Part shown: positions 15,691-23,305 of the stretch, piece by piece
Numbering within the stretch: the first letter of the stretch is position 1
Layout: every line of letters begins with the position of its first letter
Assembly (NCBI GenBank): GCA_017454855.1
Contig: JAFTCE010000053.1
Location: 1-45,036 of the forward strand
Reading direction: 5' to 3'
Source: Desulfovibrio sp.
GTDB taxonomy: Bacteria > Desulfobacterota > Desulfovibrionia > Desulfovibrionales > Desulfovibrionaceae
Length of the DNA: 45,036 bases
The notes under the pieces: model-generated
Databases searched by the model: none
The model's input: the letters and a program-made list of their open reading frames with translations, nothing else
Told to the model about the DNA's origin: nothing
Translations under genes and position numbers: made by a program

Positions 15691-17092
15691 CGGAATTTTA
15701 CCCCATGGGTGTGCAGGGAACGTTTGAAGACGCTGAAGGCTGGGAAAACCTGCCCGAAGACAAGGACGAACCGTTGGATATGTCGGTCACGGTGCGTTTT
15801 AAGGAGGGCGTGGAACCTGTAGAGGATCAGGTCTGGCATGTGCTTGCCTGGCAGAGCGGCGATGACGGGTATGATCGCGTTACCGTGGCTCCGGTAAAAG
15901 ATTTTCACAAAGCGTTTTTCACTATTGCTCCCCGCCAGTGGAGCGAGCCAGTGGAACACGATTTTAGGATTGCTTCGGACGGTCGCACAGAAAAAGGCGT
16001 GTTCCGTTGTAAGCTCATGCAGCTCTCCGACGATGCCGAAGAGTTCAAACTCTATGTGTCCGGCGTGGCTGGCCGCACGCAGTTCATAGCTCCCGCTGCT
16101 GCAGCCGCCAATATTGATTTTTCAAGGCAGATCACGGCCAACGACATTGGCCTTGTGGCTTCCTGCACGGCATCATCGACACGGAAACTGTCTGCGAGCT
16201 GGTGGAATTTCACAGTGCCTGGCTTTGGAATACCATTGAATGCCTCATAAAAGCTAATCCTGACTGGGATTTGCTGTACATGCATTCCCATCCCATCGAC
16301 TGGTTTTATCATGGTTGGTTAAGTGATCTGGACAGCAAGGATGACAAGATCCGCGCAGCTGCCGAAAAAATGGAGCGCCATATCTACACTGTGGAAGACC
16401 GTTTGCTTGGTCGCCTCATGGACATTATGGGGGACGAAACCCTTGTCTGCTGCTGCTCGGATCATGGCGCCACGCCTATGGGCCCCATCCTCAACACGGC
16501 TCACGCCCTCAGCCAAGCGGGACTCCGCTCCTACGAACCCAAGAAGTCCGAAAACTATTGGGACATCTACGAGGAGAGCGAAGGCTTCAACTATGTTCTG
16601 GACGTGAGTAAATCCAAGGCCGTCCCCCAGCGATACATGTTCGTCTACGTCAACCTCAAGGGCAAATATCCCGGCGGCATCGTGGAGCCGGAAGATTACG
16701 AAAAAGTGCGCTCGCAAATCATTGATGCTCTTCTGGATTACCGTCATCCTGACACGGGGGAACGTCCTGTACTCATTGCCGTGCGCCGTGAGGATGCCCA
16801 TGTCTTCGGTATGGGCGGCGCACAGGCTGGCGACGTGGTCTATGTACTCAAGCCCGACTACATGGCCGAACATGGGTACGGCTTGCCTACAGGGGAATCC
16901 GGCTGCGGCAGCCTGAAAAATCTGCTCATGTTCCGTGGGCCCAACATCAAGAAGGGCTTTGTCTATCCCCGTCCGCGCTGGCTGGCCGACATTGTGCCCA
17001 CACTCTGCTACATGACGGGCAATCCTGTGCCAGACGACGCCGAGGGCGGTCCCATCTATCAGATCATGGAAGACCCCGATCTTGTGAAATAA
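15681..17092 (+). pseudogene. alkaline-phosphatase-superfamily enzyme (type I phosphodiesterase-like), 5'-truncated and frameshifted
   Basis: The remnant covers the insert domain and C-terminal catalytic half of a type I phosphodiesterase/nucleotide-pyrophosphatase-like member of the alkaline phosphatase superfamily. Visible motifs are 'DLLYMHSHPIDWFYHGW' (metal-site D/H), 'VCCCSDHGATPMGP' (SDHG metal ligands) and 'RPRWLADIVPTLCYMTG'. The N-terminal part with the metal Asp and nucleophile Ser/Thr is missing; the frame opens directly at the BCCT junction. A 1-nt deletion near 16155-16159 splits the rest: the upstream frame ends at 16250, while the correct downstream frame already reads 'GFLHGIIDTETVCELVEFH' from 16157. 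The substrate is unknown; hydrolysis of a phosphate ester linked to the BCCT substrate is only a guess. Confidence 0.8.
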
Positions 17093-17158
17093 CACCCATA
17101 GCTGGGCATACCAGCCCCATGCCTTACAAGCTGGGGTTCAAGGAGAAAGGAATATTGT

Positions 17159-17713
17159 ATGGCAGACAAAAAAGCAATTCTCGTGATTTCTCAAGGCATG
17201 AAGCTGGCTGACGCCGGTGAAGCTCTGGATAAGCTGCGCAAGAAGGCCGCCGTTCTCCCCCATGCCGACGTCGTCGGCCTTGCGGACAAGGCTGTAGCTC
17301 TGGGAGGGGTGCAGACCGACGTCGCTGGTCTTGCAGGCGTTTTGGAAAAGAACGCTCTTGCCGTGATCTGCGGTCAGGGAGAAGCCGTGGGCGCCGCCCT
17401 GGAGGCTGCCAACCGTCGTACCCTGGTTGTGGTGGCCGCCGATGACGGCGTGGCCTTTTACGGTATGGGGATCAACGGTAAGGCCGGTCAAGTGGCCCGC
17501 AAGGTTGATGCGGACGATATTGTTTTGACTATTGCTACCTTGGCGGATGTGCCTATCGGCGGGGACTGCACGGTCGGCATCATCTATCAGGTACTCAAGG
17601 ATCCCAATGTGAAGCTCAATGAACTCATTAAGCTGCAGGAAGCGTTGGCCCGCATGGAATCCGTCATTGAGCGCAATAATCGCGAGCCTTGGGATAAGCA
17701 CGATTGCGCATAA
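17159..17713 (+). CDS. compact alkaline-phosphatase-like protein (C-terminal module only)
   Basis: A 184-aa protein of unknown function. Its second half resembles the end of the neighbouring phosphatase: 'LVVVAADDGVAFYGMGING' sits where SDHG would be, and 'DADDIVLTIATLADVPIGGDC..GIIYQVLKDPN' aligns with 'LADIVPTLCYMTGNPVPDDAEGGPIYQIMEDPD'. The metal-binding His is replaced (DDG instead of DHG), so it is unlikely to be catalytic. It ends with 'NREPWDKHDCA'. AAAGGA lies seven bases before the ATG at 17159 and the gene follows the phosphatase by 66 nt, so it was probably in its operon. It may be a regulatory subunit or a solute-binding relic. The 3' end overlaps the extended regulator reading frame by 50 nt. 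Confidence 0.6.
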   Translation: MADKKAILVISQGMKLADAGEALDKLRKKAAVLPHADVVGLADKAVALGGVQTDVAGLAGVLEKNALAVICGQGEAVGAALEAANRRTLVVVAADDGVAFYGMGINGKAGQVARKVDADDIVLTIATLADVPIGGDCTVGIIYQVLKDPNVKLNELIKLQEALARMESVIERNNREPWDKHDCA

Positions 17714-19271
17714 GGTAGGGGGAATGGCATCGCGCCGGATCTGATGCAACAAAAAACGCGCTCTGGAGTAGGCCAAGAAAGGTTCTGCTCCAGGTGCGCC
17801 TGAGGATACCATGTGCGCCGCGTGAGGGGCGTGCAGTGGACACTGCGCTAAGTCGGTAGTGTTTTCGTCCGTGTCGGGGGGGCATCTTTTCGCCTTCAAT
17901 GCCAAGGGCTTTCATCTTGCGCTGCAGGGTACGCAAATTCAATCCTAATGCCTGAGCGGTTTTCCCCCGACGCCACCGGCATTGCTCCAGCATGTTGAGG
18001 ATGAGTCTTTTTTCCATCTGGCACATGGCATCATCCAGGGTCTGCCCTTGTTTTACTGTTTCAGGCAGGACATTTATGGGAGTGTTCAGGAAATCCACGG
18101 CGCTTTCGCCAAAAACCGCGAATCTGTCCAGGAAATTGTTCAGTTCCCGCACGTTGCCCGGCCAAGTATGGTGGGACATGGCAAGGCGCACCTGTTTTGT
18201 GATTGGCAGATCGATACCATTGCGCTCGCACCATGCCTTGACCAAGAGCGGCAAGTCTTCCTTGCGTTCCCTGAGCGGTGGCACGGTTATGGTCAAGACA
18301 TTGATGCGGTAGTAAAAATCGGCTCGAGACCTGCCATCGCGAACCTGTTCAGCCAGATCGCGATGCGTGGCGGCGATGAGCCGGAAGTTGGAGCGCTGGG
18401 GCGTAGTGCAACCCAAGGGCGTGTAAGTCTTTGTTTCCAATACGCGCAAAAATTTTACCTGGAGATTGACCGGCAATTCGCCGATTTCATCCAGGAAAAG
18501 CGATCCGTTGTCCGCTGCTGCGATAAAGCCCTCTTTGGAGGCAACAGCTCCAGTGAAGGCACCCTTGGCATATCCGAAAAATTCGCTTTCTAGTAGATTC
18601 TCGGGAATGGCTCCGCAGTTTACGGGCACATACTTGCCCTTGCGTCCGCTGTAATTGTGGATGGCCCTGGACACCATTTCTTTGCCGCAGCCAGTCTCGC
18701 CATAGATGATGACGTTCGTTTCTGTTTCCGCAGCCTTGAGAATGAGACTGTACATCTTGTGCATGGCATCACTTTTGCCCACAATGTCGCCAAGCCGTTC
18801 TGACTGTTCTAAGCTCAATTTGAGCTGGCGATTCTCGTTTTGCAAAGCCAGTTCCTGGAATTTTTGCTCGCTGACGTCCAGCATGATGCCTTCCAGATAC
18901 AGAGGTGTGCCGTCTTCGGCATAGATGGCCTCGCCCTGATCCCATATCCACTTGATGCGACCGTCTGGCAGTTTCAGGCGGTACATGACTTGCCAGGGTT
19001 CATGCGCGACAATTTTGTCGTAGATCTCGGACCGCATGCGCTCCAGATCTGCAGGATGGGTCATGCGCTCAACAGTGTTCCAGCGTTTGTCCATCATTTC
19101 CGATGCGGGAATGCCCAGGAGATTTTCGCTGCCCGCGCTGGCATACTCAAGACGATAGGTAAAGTCTCCCTCAATTTTGCATCGGTATACAAGATCGGGC
19201 AGGCGATTGAGCAATTTGTCCAGACGGGCCTGTACGCGAATGTTTTCCCTTTCAGTCTGCGATGTGTCCAT
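17664..19271 (-). CDS. PAS-domain sigma-54-dependent transcriptional activator
   Basis: A 535-aa enhancer-binding protein. Residues ~10-140 form a PAS sensor ('GRIKWIWDQGEAIY', 'GIMLDVSEQK'). The central AAA+ domain has Walker A 'GETGCGKE', the sigma-54 contact loop 'GAFTGA' and 'DNGSLFLDEIGEL'. A Fis-type helix-turn-helix ('GKTAQALGLNLRTLQRKMKALG') ends near residue 460. It would activate RNA polymerase-sigma54 on a nearby promoter such as 19579-19593. The last ~75 residues are odd and the frame runs through an apparent terminator into the convergent gene. Adding one C to the C7 run at 17876-17882 would stop it at 17850, giving ~474 aa. The start at 19271 has only a weak ribosome site (GTGGGAC). 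Confidence 0.9.
   Translation of the reverse strand: MDTSQTERENIRVQARLDKLLNRLPDLVYRCKIEGDFTYRLEYASAGSENLLGIPASEMMDKRWNTVERMTHPADLERMRSEIYDKIVAHEPWQVMYRLKLPDGRIKWIWDQGEAIYAEDGTPLYLEGIMLDVSEQKFQELALQNENRQLKLSLEQSERLGDIVGKSDAMHKMYSLILKAAETETNVIIYGETGCGKEMVSRAIHNYSGRKGKYVPVNCGAIPENLLESEFFGYAKGAFTGAVASKEGFIAAADNGSLFLDEIGELPVNLQVKFLRVLETKTYTPLGCTTPQRSNFRLIAATHRDLAEQVRDGRSRADFYYRINVLTITVPPLRERKEDLPLLVKAWCERNGIDLPITKQVRLAMSHHTWPGNVRELNNFLDRFAVFGESAVDFLNTPINVLPETVKQGQTLDDAMCQMEKRLILNMLEQCRWRRGKTAQALGLNLRTLQRKMKALGIEGEKMPPRHGRKHYRLSAVSTARPSRGAHGILRRTWSRTFLGLLQSAFFVASDPARCHSPYLMRNRAYPKARDYCAQ
17751..17799 (-). terminator. Rho-independent terminator for the sigma-54 regulator gene
   Basis: On the minus strand the arms GCGC (17799-17796) and CTGGAG (17793-17788) pair with CTCCAG (17768-17763) and GCGC (17761-17758), with a small bulge, followed by G and six T (17756-17751). 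This is a canonical terminator but lies inside the present reading frame of the regulator. Confidence 0.65.
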
Positions 19272-19316
19272 AATGTCCCACCACGTTGAAGATATAGGGA
19301 TGGCATTGTATCTATG

Positions 19317-19352
19317 ACGACACGAGTGTCGTTTAAGGTGACAAATTTGTCA
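19317..19352. promoter_or_regulatory. paired palindromes, candidate activator (UAS) sites
   Basis: ACGACAC-GA-GTGTCGT (19317-19332) is an inverted repeat with 7-bp arms, and TGACAAATTTGTCA (19339-19352) is a perfect 14-bp palindrome. They lie 46-81 nt upstream of the regulator start and 227-262 nt upstream of the putative -24/-12 promoter at 19579-19593, the usual distance for enhancer sites of a sigma-54 activator. Autorepression of the regulator is an alternative role. Confidence 0.5.
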
Positions 19353-19578
19353 TATTTTTTGACATCCTGCCCAGAATCAAACCGCATGGTGCAAAAAGAC
19401 CAAGTGTTCCAGGCAGGACAAGGCTACATCCTGGGGGCCTTATGGAAGGGGCGGGCAGGAAGTTGCGCAGGCTGTTGGTCAAATTTGCTTCTGTAGAAGA
19501 GGAGATGCGTGTGTGTCGCACGTCAAGCAGGAAACATGCCATTGACAGGGGCTTTTTTTGAGGGCCGAGTTGGCGCAT

Positions 19579-19594
19579 TGGTATGGAATATGCT
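19579..19594 (+). promoter_or_regulatory. putative sigma-54 (-24/-12) promoter of the osmC-lpd-gcvH-DMT run
   Basis: TGG (19579-19581) and TGCT (19591-19594) keep the essential GG-N10-GC spacing of sigma-54 promoters; the intervening bases match consensus moderately (TGGTATG). It ends 49 nt before the OsmC-like start and is adjacent to a sigma-54 activator gene, which supports it. A weak match at the CAC positions keeps confidence moderate. Confidence 0.5.
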
Positions 19595-19642
19595 TAAATC
19601 AACGGCGAGTTATGTCGGTCATTTGCCAAAGGAGTTTGCAGC

Positions 19643-20080
19643 ATGTCACAGGAAGTTACGGTTTCCTTACAACGCCGCGGTTCTCTCATTGATTTGGACA
19701 TGGAAAATGCCGCCCTTGGTTGTGTGCATGTGGACAATAACGCCATACCCGAAGAGGAACGCCCAGGTTCGGCCAAAAAGCTGTTGGGGGCGGCTGTACT
19801 CTATTGTTACGTGGCGGCGCTGGACAAGGCTCTGGATACGCGTGGCGCCAAATATGAGTCCATTGATGCCAGAGCCACTGTTACTGCCGGAACTGACGAC
19901 AAAGGGAGAGGCCGTATTGTGGGCATAGTGCTGGATGTTACTGTGCATATGGACGCAGATTACGAGGATGTGTTTGAGCGCGTCAGCAAGGTCATGCGCA
20001 ACGGCTGCCTCATATCTGCATCCTTGGAAGCTGCCTTTCCCGTAACGTACAATCTTCAACTGGAATGCCCCGACGATTAG
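19643..20080 (+). CDS. OsmC/Ohr-family protein (peroxiredoxin-like)
   Basis: The 145-aa product has the OsmC fold pattern: N-terminal beta strands, 'PGSAKKLLGAAVLYCYVAALDKAL' (central helix with the first redox Cys), then 'VGIVLDVTVHMDADYEDVFERVSKVM' and 'NGCLISASLEAAFPV' with the second Cys. OsmC/Ohr enzymes reduce organic hydroperoxides with a Cys pair recycled by dihydrolipoyl groups and lipoamide dehydrogenase. The two following genes encode exactly a lipoamide dehydrogenase and a lipoyl carrier. The start at 19643 has AAAGGAG eight bases upstream. The second Cys is in 'CLIS' rather than the usual CPxS. Some OsmC-family members have other roles, so peroxidase activity is inferred. Confidence 0.72.
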   Translation: MSQEVTVSLQRRGSLIDLDMENAALGCVHVDNNAIPEEERPGSAKKLLGAAVLYCYVAALDKALDTRGAKYESIDARATVTAGTDDKGRGRIVGIVLDVTVHMDADYEDVFERVSKVMRNGCLISASLEAAFPVTYNLQLECPDD

Positions 20081-20101
20081 ATTTTTTTACGGAGGATCAT
20101 C

Positions 20102-21520
20102 ATGCGCATCACCATCATAGGCGGCGGACCCGGCGGCTATACGGCAGCGTTTGCCGCTGCGCAACGAGGAGTGGAAGTCACGCTCGTCGAAAATAGTAAT
20201 CTTGGAGGCACCTGCCTCAATTGTGGCTGTATCCCCACCAAGACGCTACGGGCAACGGCAGATGCGCTGGAACTGTCCAGGCGTCTGGCGGAATATGGCG
20301 TCACTGGCGGTTCGAGCGCACTGGATCTGGACGCTGTACGGCGGCGCAAGGACAGCGTCATCAAGATTCTTGTGGGCGGGCTGGAAAAAGCTTGCGCGCA
20401 CCACAAGGTCACCTTGTTGCGCGGCATGGGACGGTTGCAAGATGCCCATACCGTGGTGGTGCGCAGTGCAGAGGGGGAAGTGTCCGTAAGCAGTGATGCC
20501 GTCATTTTGGCCACGGGTTCCCGTGTCCTGGAGCTGCCCGGTCTGGCCTTTGACCATACAGTAGTGTGTAGCAGCGATGACGCCTTGCAATTGACGCGCA
20601 TTCCTCGGCGTCTTGTCATCGTGGGCGGCGGTGTCATTGGTTGTGAGATGGCCTGCATTTACCAGGCATTTGGCAGCGAGGTCACCGTCGTCGAGGGTTT
20701 GGATCGCCTCTTGCCCCTGCCTTCGGTGGATGCGGACGTGAGTGCCTTGCTTCAGCGTGAATTTCGCAAGCGTAAAATTAAAATGTTCCTGGGGCGGACG
20801 CTCAAAGATGTGCGCGTGGAGCAGGGGTTGGCGCACGGCGTTGTGGCGCCATCGCCCTTTGTTCCAGCCACGTCTGCCGGAGTGGCGGAAGAAGCCATTG
20901 AGGCTGACATGGTGTTGGTGACGGTAGGGCGGGCATCGACCACGCAGGATTTGGGCCTTGCCACGGTCGGTATTGATGTGGACAAGCGTGGCTGGATTTT
21001 GGTCGATGACTGCCTGCGTACATCTGTGCCAGGTGTGTATGCTATCGGTGATGTGTGCGGCCCAAGTCGCGTCATGCTGGCACATGTGGCTGCTGTGGAG
21101 GGATTGCGCGTTGTGGATGCCGTGTGCGGTGTGCCCCGACCAATGTGCTATGATTATGTGCCGGCAGCCATTTTCACTGTGCCCGAAATCGGTTCGGTTG
21201 GATTGAGTGAGACGCAAGCCAAGGAAAGGGGTGGGCGTGTTGCCTGCGGTATCACCCAAATGCGCGAACTGGGAAAGGCCCAGGCCATGGGAGAATTGCC
21301 CGGCTTTTTCAAGGTCATTGTCGATGCGGACAGTGGTCAGCTTCTGGGTGTGCATATCGTGGGCGCGCATGCCTCGGATTTGGTGGCTGAAGCCGGTCTT
21401 GCCCTGTCCGTCGGCCTCAATGTTCACCAGTTGGCAGACACCGTCCATGCTCATCCCACCCTGGCCGAAGGACTGTACGAAGCGGTGCGCAATGCCATCG
21501 CCGCCATGAAAACTGCCTAA
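20102..21520 (+). CDS. lpdA: dihydrolipoyl dehydrogenase
   Basis: A 472-aa FAD-dependent pyridine-nucleotide disulfide oxidoreductase that reoxidises dihydrolipoyl groups with NAD+ (or reduces them with NADH). Motifs in order: FAD Rossmann 'IIGGGPGGYTAAFAA'; redox disulfide 'GGTCLNCGCIPTKTL'; NAD Rossmann 'VIVGGGVIGCEMACIYQAFG'; FAD motif 'GVYAIGDVCG'; and catalytic His-Glu in 'HAHPTLAEGLYEAV'. Normal length. GGAGG lies six bases before the ATG at 20102, and the gene sits 21 nt after the OsmC-like gene and 19 nt before gcvH, so it belongs to one transcript. No E1/E2 or glycine-cleavage P or T genes are nearby. Its partner is therefore probably the H-like protein and the OsmC protein rather than a dehydrogenase complex. 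Confidence 0.93.
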   Translation: MRITIIGGGPGGYTAAFAAAQRGVEVTLVENSNLGGTCLNCGCIPTKTLRATADALELSRRLAEYGVTGGSSALDLDAVRRRKDSVIKILVGGLEKACAHHKVTLLRGMGRLQDAHTVVVRSAEGEVSVSSDAVILATGSRVLELPGLAFDHTVVCSSDDALQLTRIPRRLVIVGGGVIGCEMACIYQAFGSEVTVVEGLDRLLPLPSVDADVSALLQREFRKRKIKMFLGRTLKDVRVEQGLAHGVVAPSPFVPATSAGVAEEAIEADMVLVTVGRASTTQDLGLATVGIDVDKRGWILVDDCLRTSVPGVYAIGDVCGPSRVMLAHVAAVEGLRVVDAVCGVPRPMCYDYVPAAIFTVPEIGSVGLSETQAKERGGRVACGITQMRELGKAQAMGELPGFFKVIVDADSGQLLGVHIVGAHASDLVAEAGLALSVGLNVHQLADTVHAHPTLAEGLYEAVRNAIAAMKTA

Positions 21521-21539
21521 CCCAACCGGAGAAATTGCC

Positions 21540-21929
21540 ATGAAAACTCCTGACCAAATCAATGTGCCCACTGACCTGCGCTACCACAAGGAACACACCT
21601 GGCTCAAGAGTGAGGGCGACACCTACCTTGTGGGCATCAGTGATTTTGCTCAAGACCAGTTGGGCGAAGTGGCCTTCGTAGACATGCCCTAGGCCGGGGA
21701 ACATTTTGCTGGGGGGGAGCAGTTTGGGACAGTGGAATCCCTGAAATCTGTCAATGCCCTCTACATGCCCGTGGCAGGTACGGTTGTGAACGTCAATGCC
21801 GAATTGGAAGAAACGCCCACGCTCGTCAATGCCGATTGTTACGGCGAAGGCTGGATAATCCGCATTAAGGTTGACGATCCGGCTGAATCCAATGGCCTGT
21901 TGCAAGCCGAAGAGTACAGACATGGCTTA
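21540..21929 (+). pseudogene. gcvH: glycine cleavage H-like lipoyl carrier with internal amber codon and lost stop
   Basis: The frame from 21540 reads as an H protein: 'YHKEHTWLKSEGDTYLVGISDFAQDQLGEVAFVDMP', then TAG at codon 51 (21690-21692). After it comes 'AGEHF..GEQFGTVESLKSVNALYMPVAG', which contains the lipoylation Lys (ESLKSV), and 'NADCYGEGWIIRIKV'. Family members have Glu, Gln or Ala at the TAG position, so CAG or GAG to TAG is likely. The normal end near residue 130 is also gone: a TAA at 21928-21930 is one base out of frame, and the frame runs on into the next gene. GGAG precedes the ATG by eight bases. It is probably inactive unless the amber is read through. Confidence 0.8.
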
Positions 21930-21941
21930 AGGAATTGCCCC

Positions 21942-23045
21942 ATGTCACAAGCTCAAGGCAACGCGGGAGCCTATCCAGCTTCTGATGCTGCCGCCCTGGC
22001 AGCTCTGGAACGACAACAGTCACGGTTTCGGCGTCAAGGCATTGGCACGGCCGTTCTGTCCGGTATCGTTTACGGTTTGTTTACCGCCTTTATGGCACTG
22101 GCCATGGATATGGGCATTTGGACAACGTGGGCCGGTGAAGATTCCGGCCTGTCCAAATTTTCTCAAGTGTACCTGGTCGGTACGTTGGGTTCAGGCATTC
22201 TTTGCATGTTTGGGGCCATATGGTCCATAACCATACTCACATGTCGGGGAAAGCTCGGGGATTTTTTTCGCAGTCTGGCAAGCCGTCCTGGAAGCATCGT
22301 TCTGGGAGTGGCTCTGTGTGGAGGCCCCATCGCCATGACCCTCTATGTGCTTGGACTGCAAATGGCCGGTTCCATCATCGTGCCCATCAGTGCCTTATGC
22401 ACGGCCATAGGCGCTGTGCTGGGACATGTTCTTTTTGGTCAGAAGTTGAACGTCCGTAAAAGCCTTGGCGTACTCATCTGTCTTTTTGCCGGTATGCTCA
22501 TCGGCAGTACGGGACTGACGGAGGAAGCGCCGCCGCAGCTACTTTTGGGTATGTGCTTCGGTTTTCTTGCCGCCTTCGCCTGGGGCTTGGAGGGCTGCGT
22601 GGGAGGCTATGTCAGCGCCATCATTGATTCGGAAATCAGCAATGCCATACGACAGCTTACAGCCGGAATGGGCACCTTCTTTCTTCTTGTGCCCATTTTC
22701 GGCTATCTGGGCGAAGCCAATACACTGGATATGGTCGTGGCGGCGGTGACAGACGGGCCATCCATGTTTTGGTTTTGTATTGCTGGATTCTGCACCTACT
22801 TGACCTATATGCTCTGGTATAAGGGCAACGCCATGTGCGGAGCCGCCCTGGGCATGGCCTGTAATGGCATGTTTTCCTTCTGGGATCCATTTTTTTGCTG
22901 GATTGTCATGGGGCTTTGCCATGGCAAGGACGGTTTTGCACTACCCTTGGTGGTCTGGGCGGGCGCAGTGATCATGGTGGTGGGCATTTTCGTCATTGCA
23001 CTTAACCCCCTTGAACTGCTGCATCGACGGAGGCGGGACGCATGA
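21942..23045 (+). CDS. DMT-superfamily (EamA-like) transporter, ~10 TM
   Basis: A 367-aa integral inner-membrane protein with about ten hydrophobic helices, arranged as two homologous halves as in drug/metabolite transporters (for example 'SGIVYGLFTAFMALAMDMGIW', 'PGSIVLGVALCGGPIAMTLYV', 'ICLFAGMLIGSTGL', 'LVVWAGAVIMVVGIFVIAL'). Substrate unknown. The start at 21942 is preferred because AAGGA lies eight bases upstream and an N-terminal cytoplasmic tail begins there. The same frame is open upstream through the H-protein remnant, so a readthrough fusion is formally possible. The next small gene overlaps its stop by 4 nt (ATGA). Confidence 0.75.
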   Translation: MSQAQGNAGAYPASDAAALAALERQQSRFRRQGIGTAVLSGIVYGLFTAFMALAMDMGIWTTWAGEDSGLSKFSQVYLVGTLGSGILCMFGAIWSITILTCRGKLGDFFRSLASRPGSIVLGVALCGGPIAMTLYVLGLQMAGSIIVPISALCTAIGAVLGHVLFGQKLNVRKSLGVLICLFAGMLIGSTGLTEEAPPQLLLGMCFGFLAAFAWGLEGCVGGYVSAIIDSEISNAIRQLTAGMGTFFLLVPIFGYLGEANTLDMVVAAVTDGPSMFWFCIAGFCTYLTYMLWYKGNAMCGAALGMACNGMFSFWDPFFCWIVMGLCHGKDGFALPLVVWAGAVIMVVGIFVIALNPLELLHRRRRDA

Positions 23046-23305
23046 AGCCGCTTAACTACGCCATACTGAAGTATCTGACAACCGTTCAGGATGCATCCGT
23101 TGAAGACGTCATGACGGCACTTCACGATGCGTATGGGAGCTTCAGGGCATTTACCAGAAAAGGCATTACGGAAATCCTCATGACGGCTTCGGTAAATGGT
23201 TTGTTGGAACAATCACGCGTCGAACTGGACGAGAAGGGGGACTTGCGCATGTATTTTCGTGCCCATAAGGTGGGCATTGACGTCATTAATCGCTATATTT
23301 CCTAA
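23042..23305 (+). CDS. small winged-helix-like protein, function unknown
   Basis: An 87-aa cytoplasmic protein. Its start overlaps the transporter stop as ATGA, so it is translationally coupled and surely part of the same transcript. Predicted character is three helices ('LNYAILKYLTTVQ', 'SVEDVMTALHDAYG', 'RKGITEILMTASVNGLLEQS') followed by a charged beta-hairpin ('RVELDEKGDLRMYFRAH'), an arrangement resembling a winged helix-turn-helix. DNA binding is inference from pattern only. It might regulate or assist the transporter. Confidence 0.6.
   Translation: MKPLNYAILKYLTTVQDASVEDVMTALHDAYGSFRAFTRKGITEILMTASVNGLLEQSRVELDEKGDLRMYFRAHKVGIDVINRYIS

Noticed and set aside
20246-21571. 441-aa minus-strand frame opposite lpdA
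   Set aside because: lpdA has all expected flavoprotein motifs; the antisense frame is His/Gln-rich with no recognisable domain.
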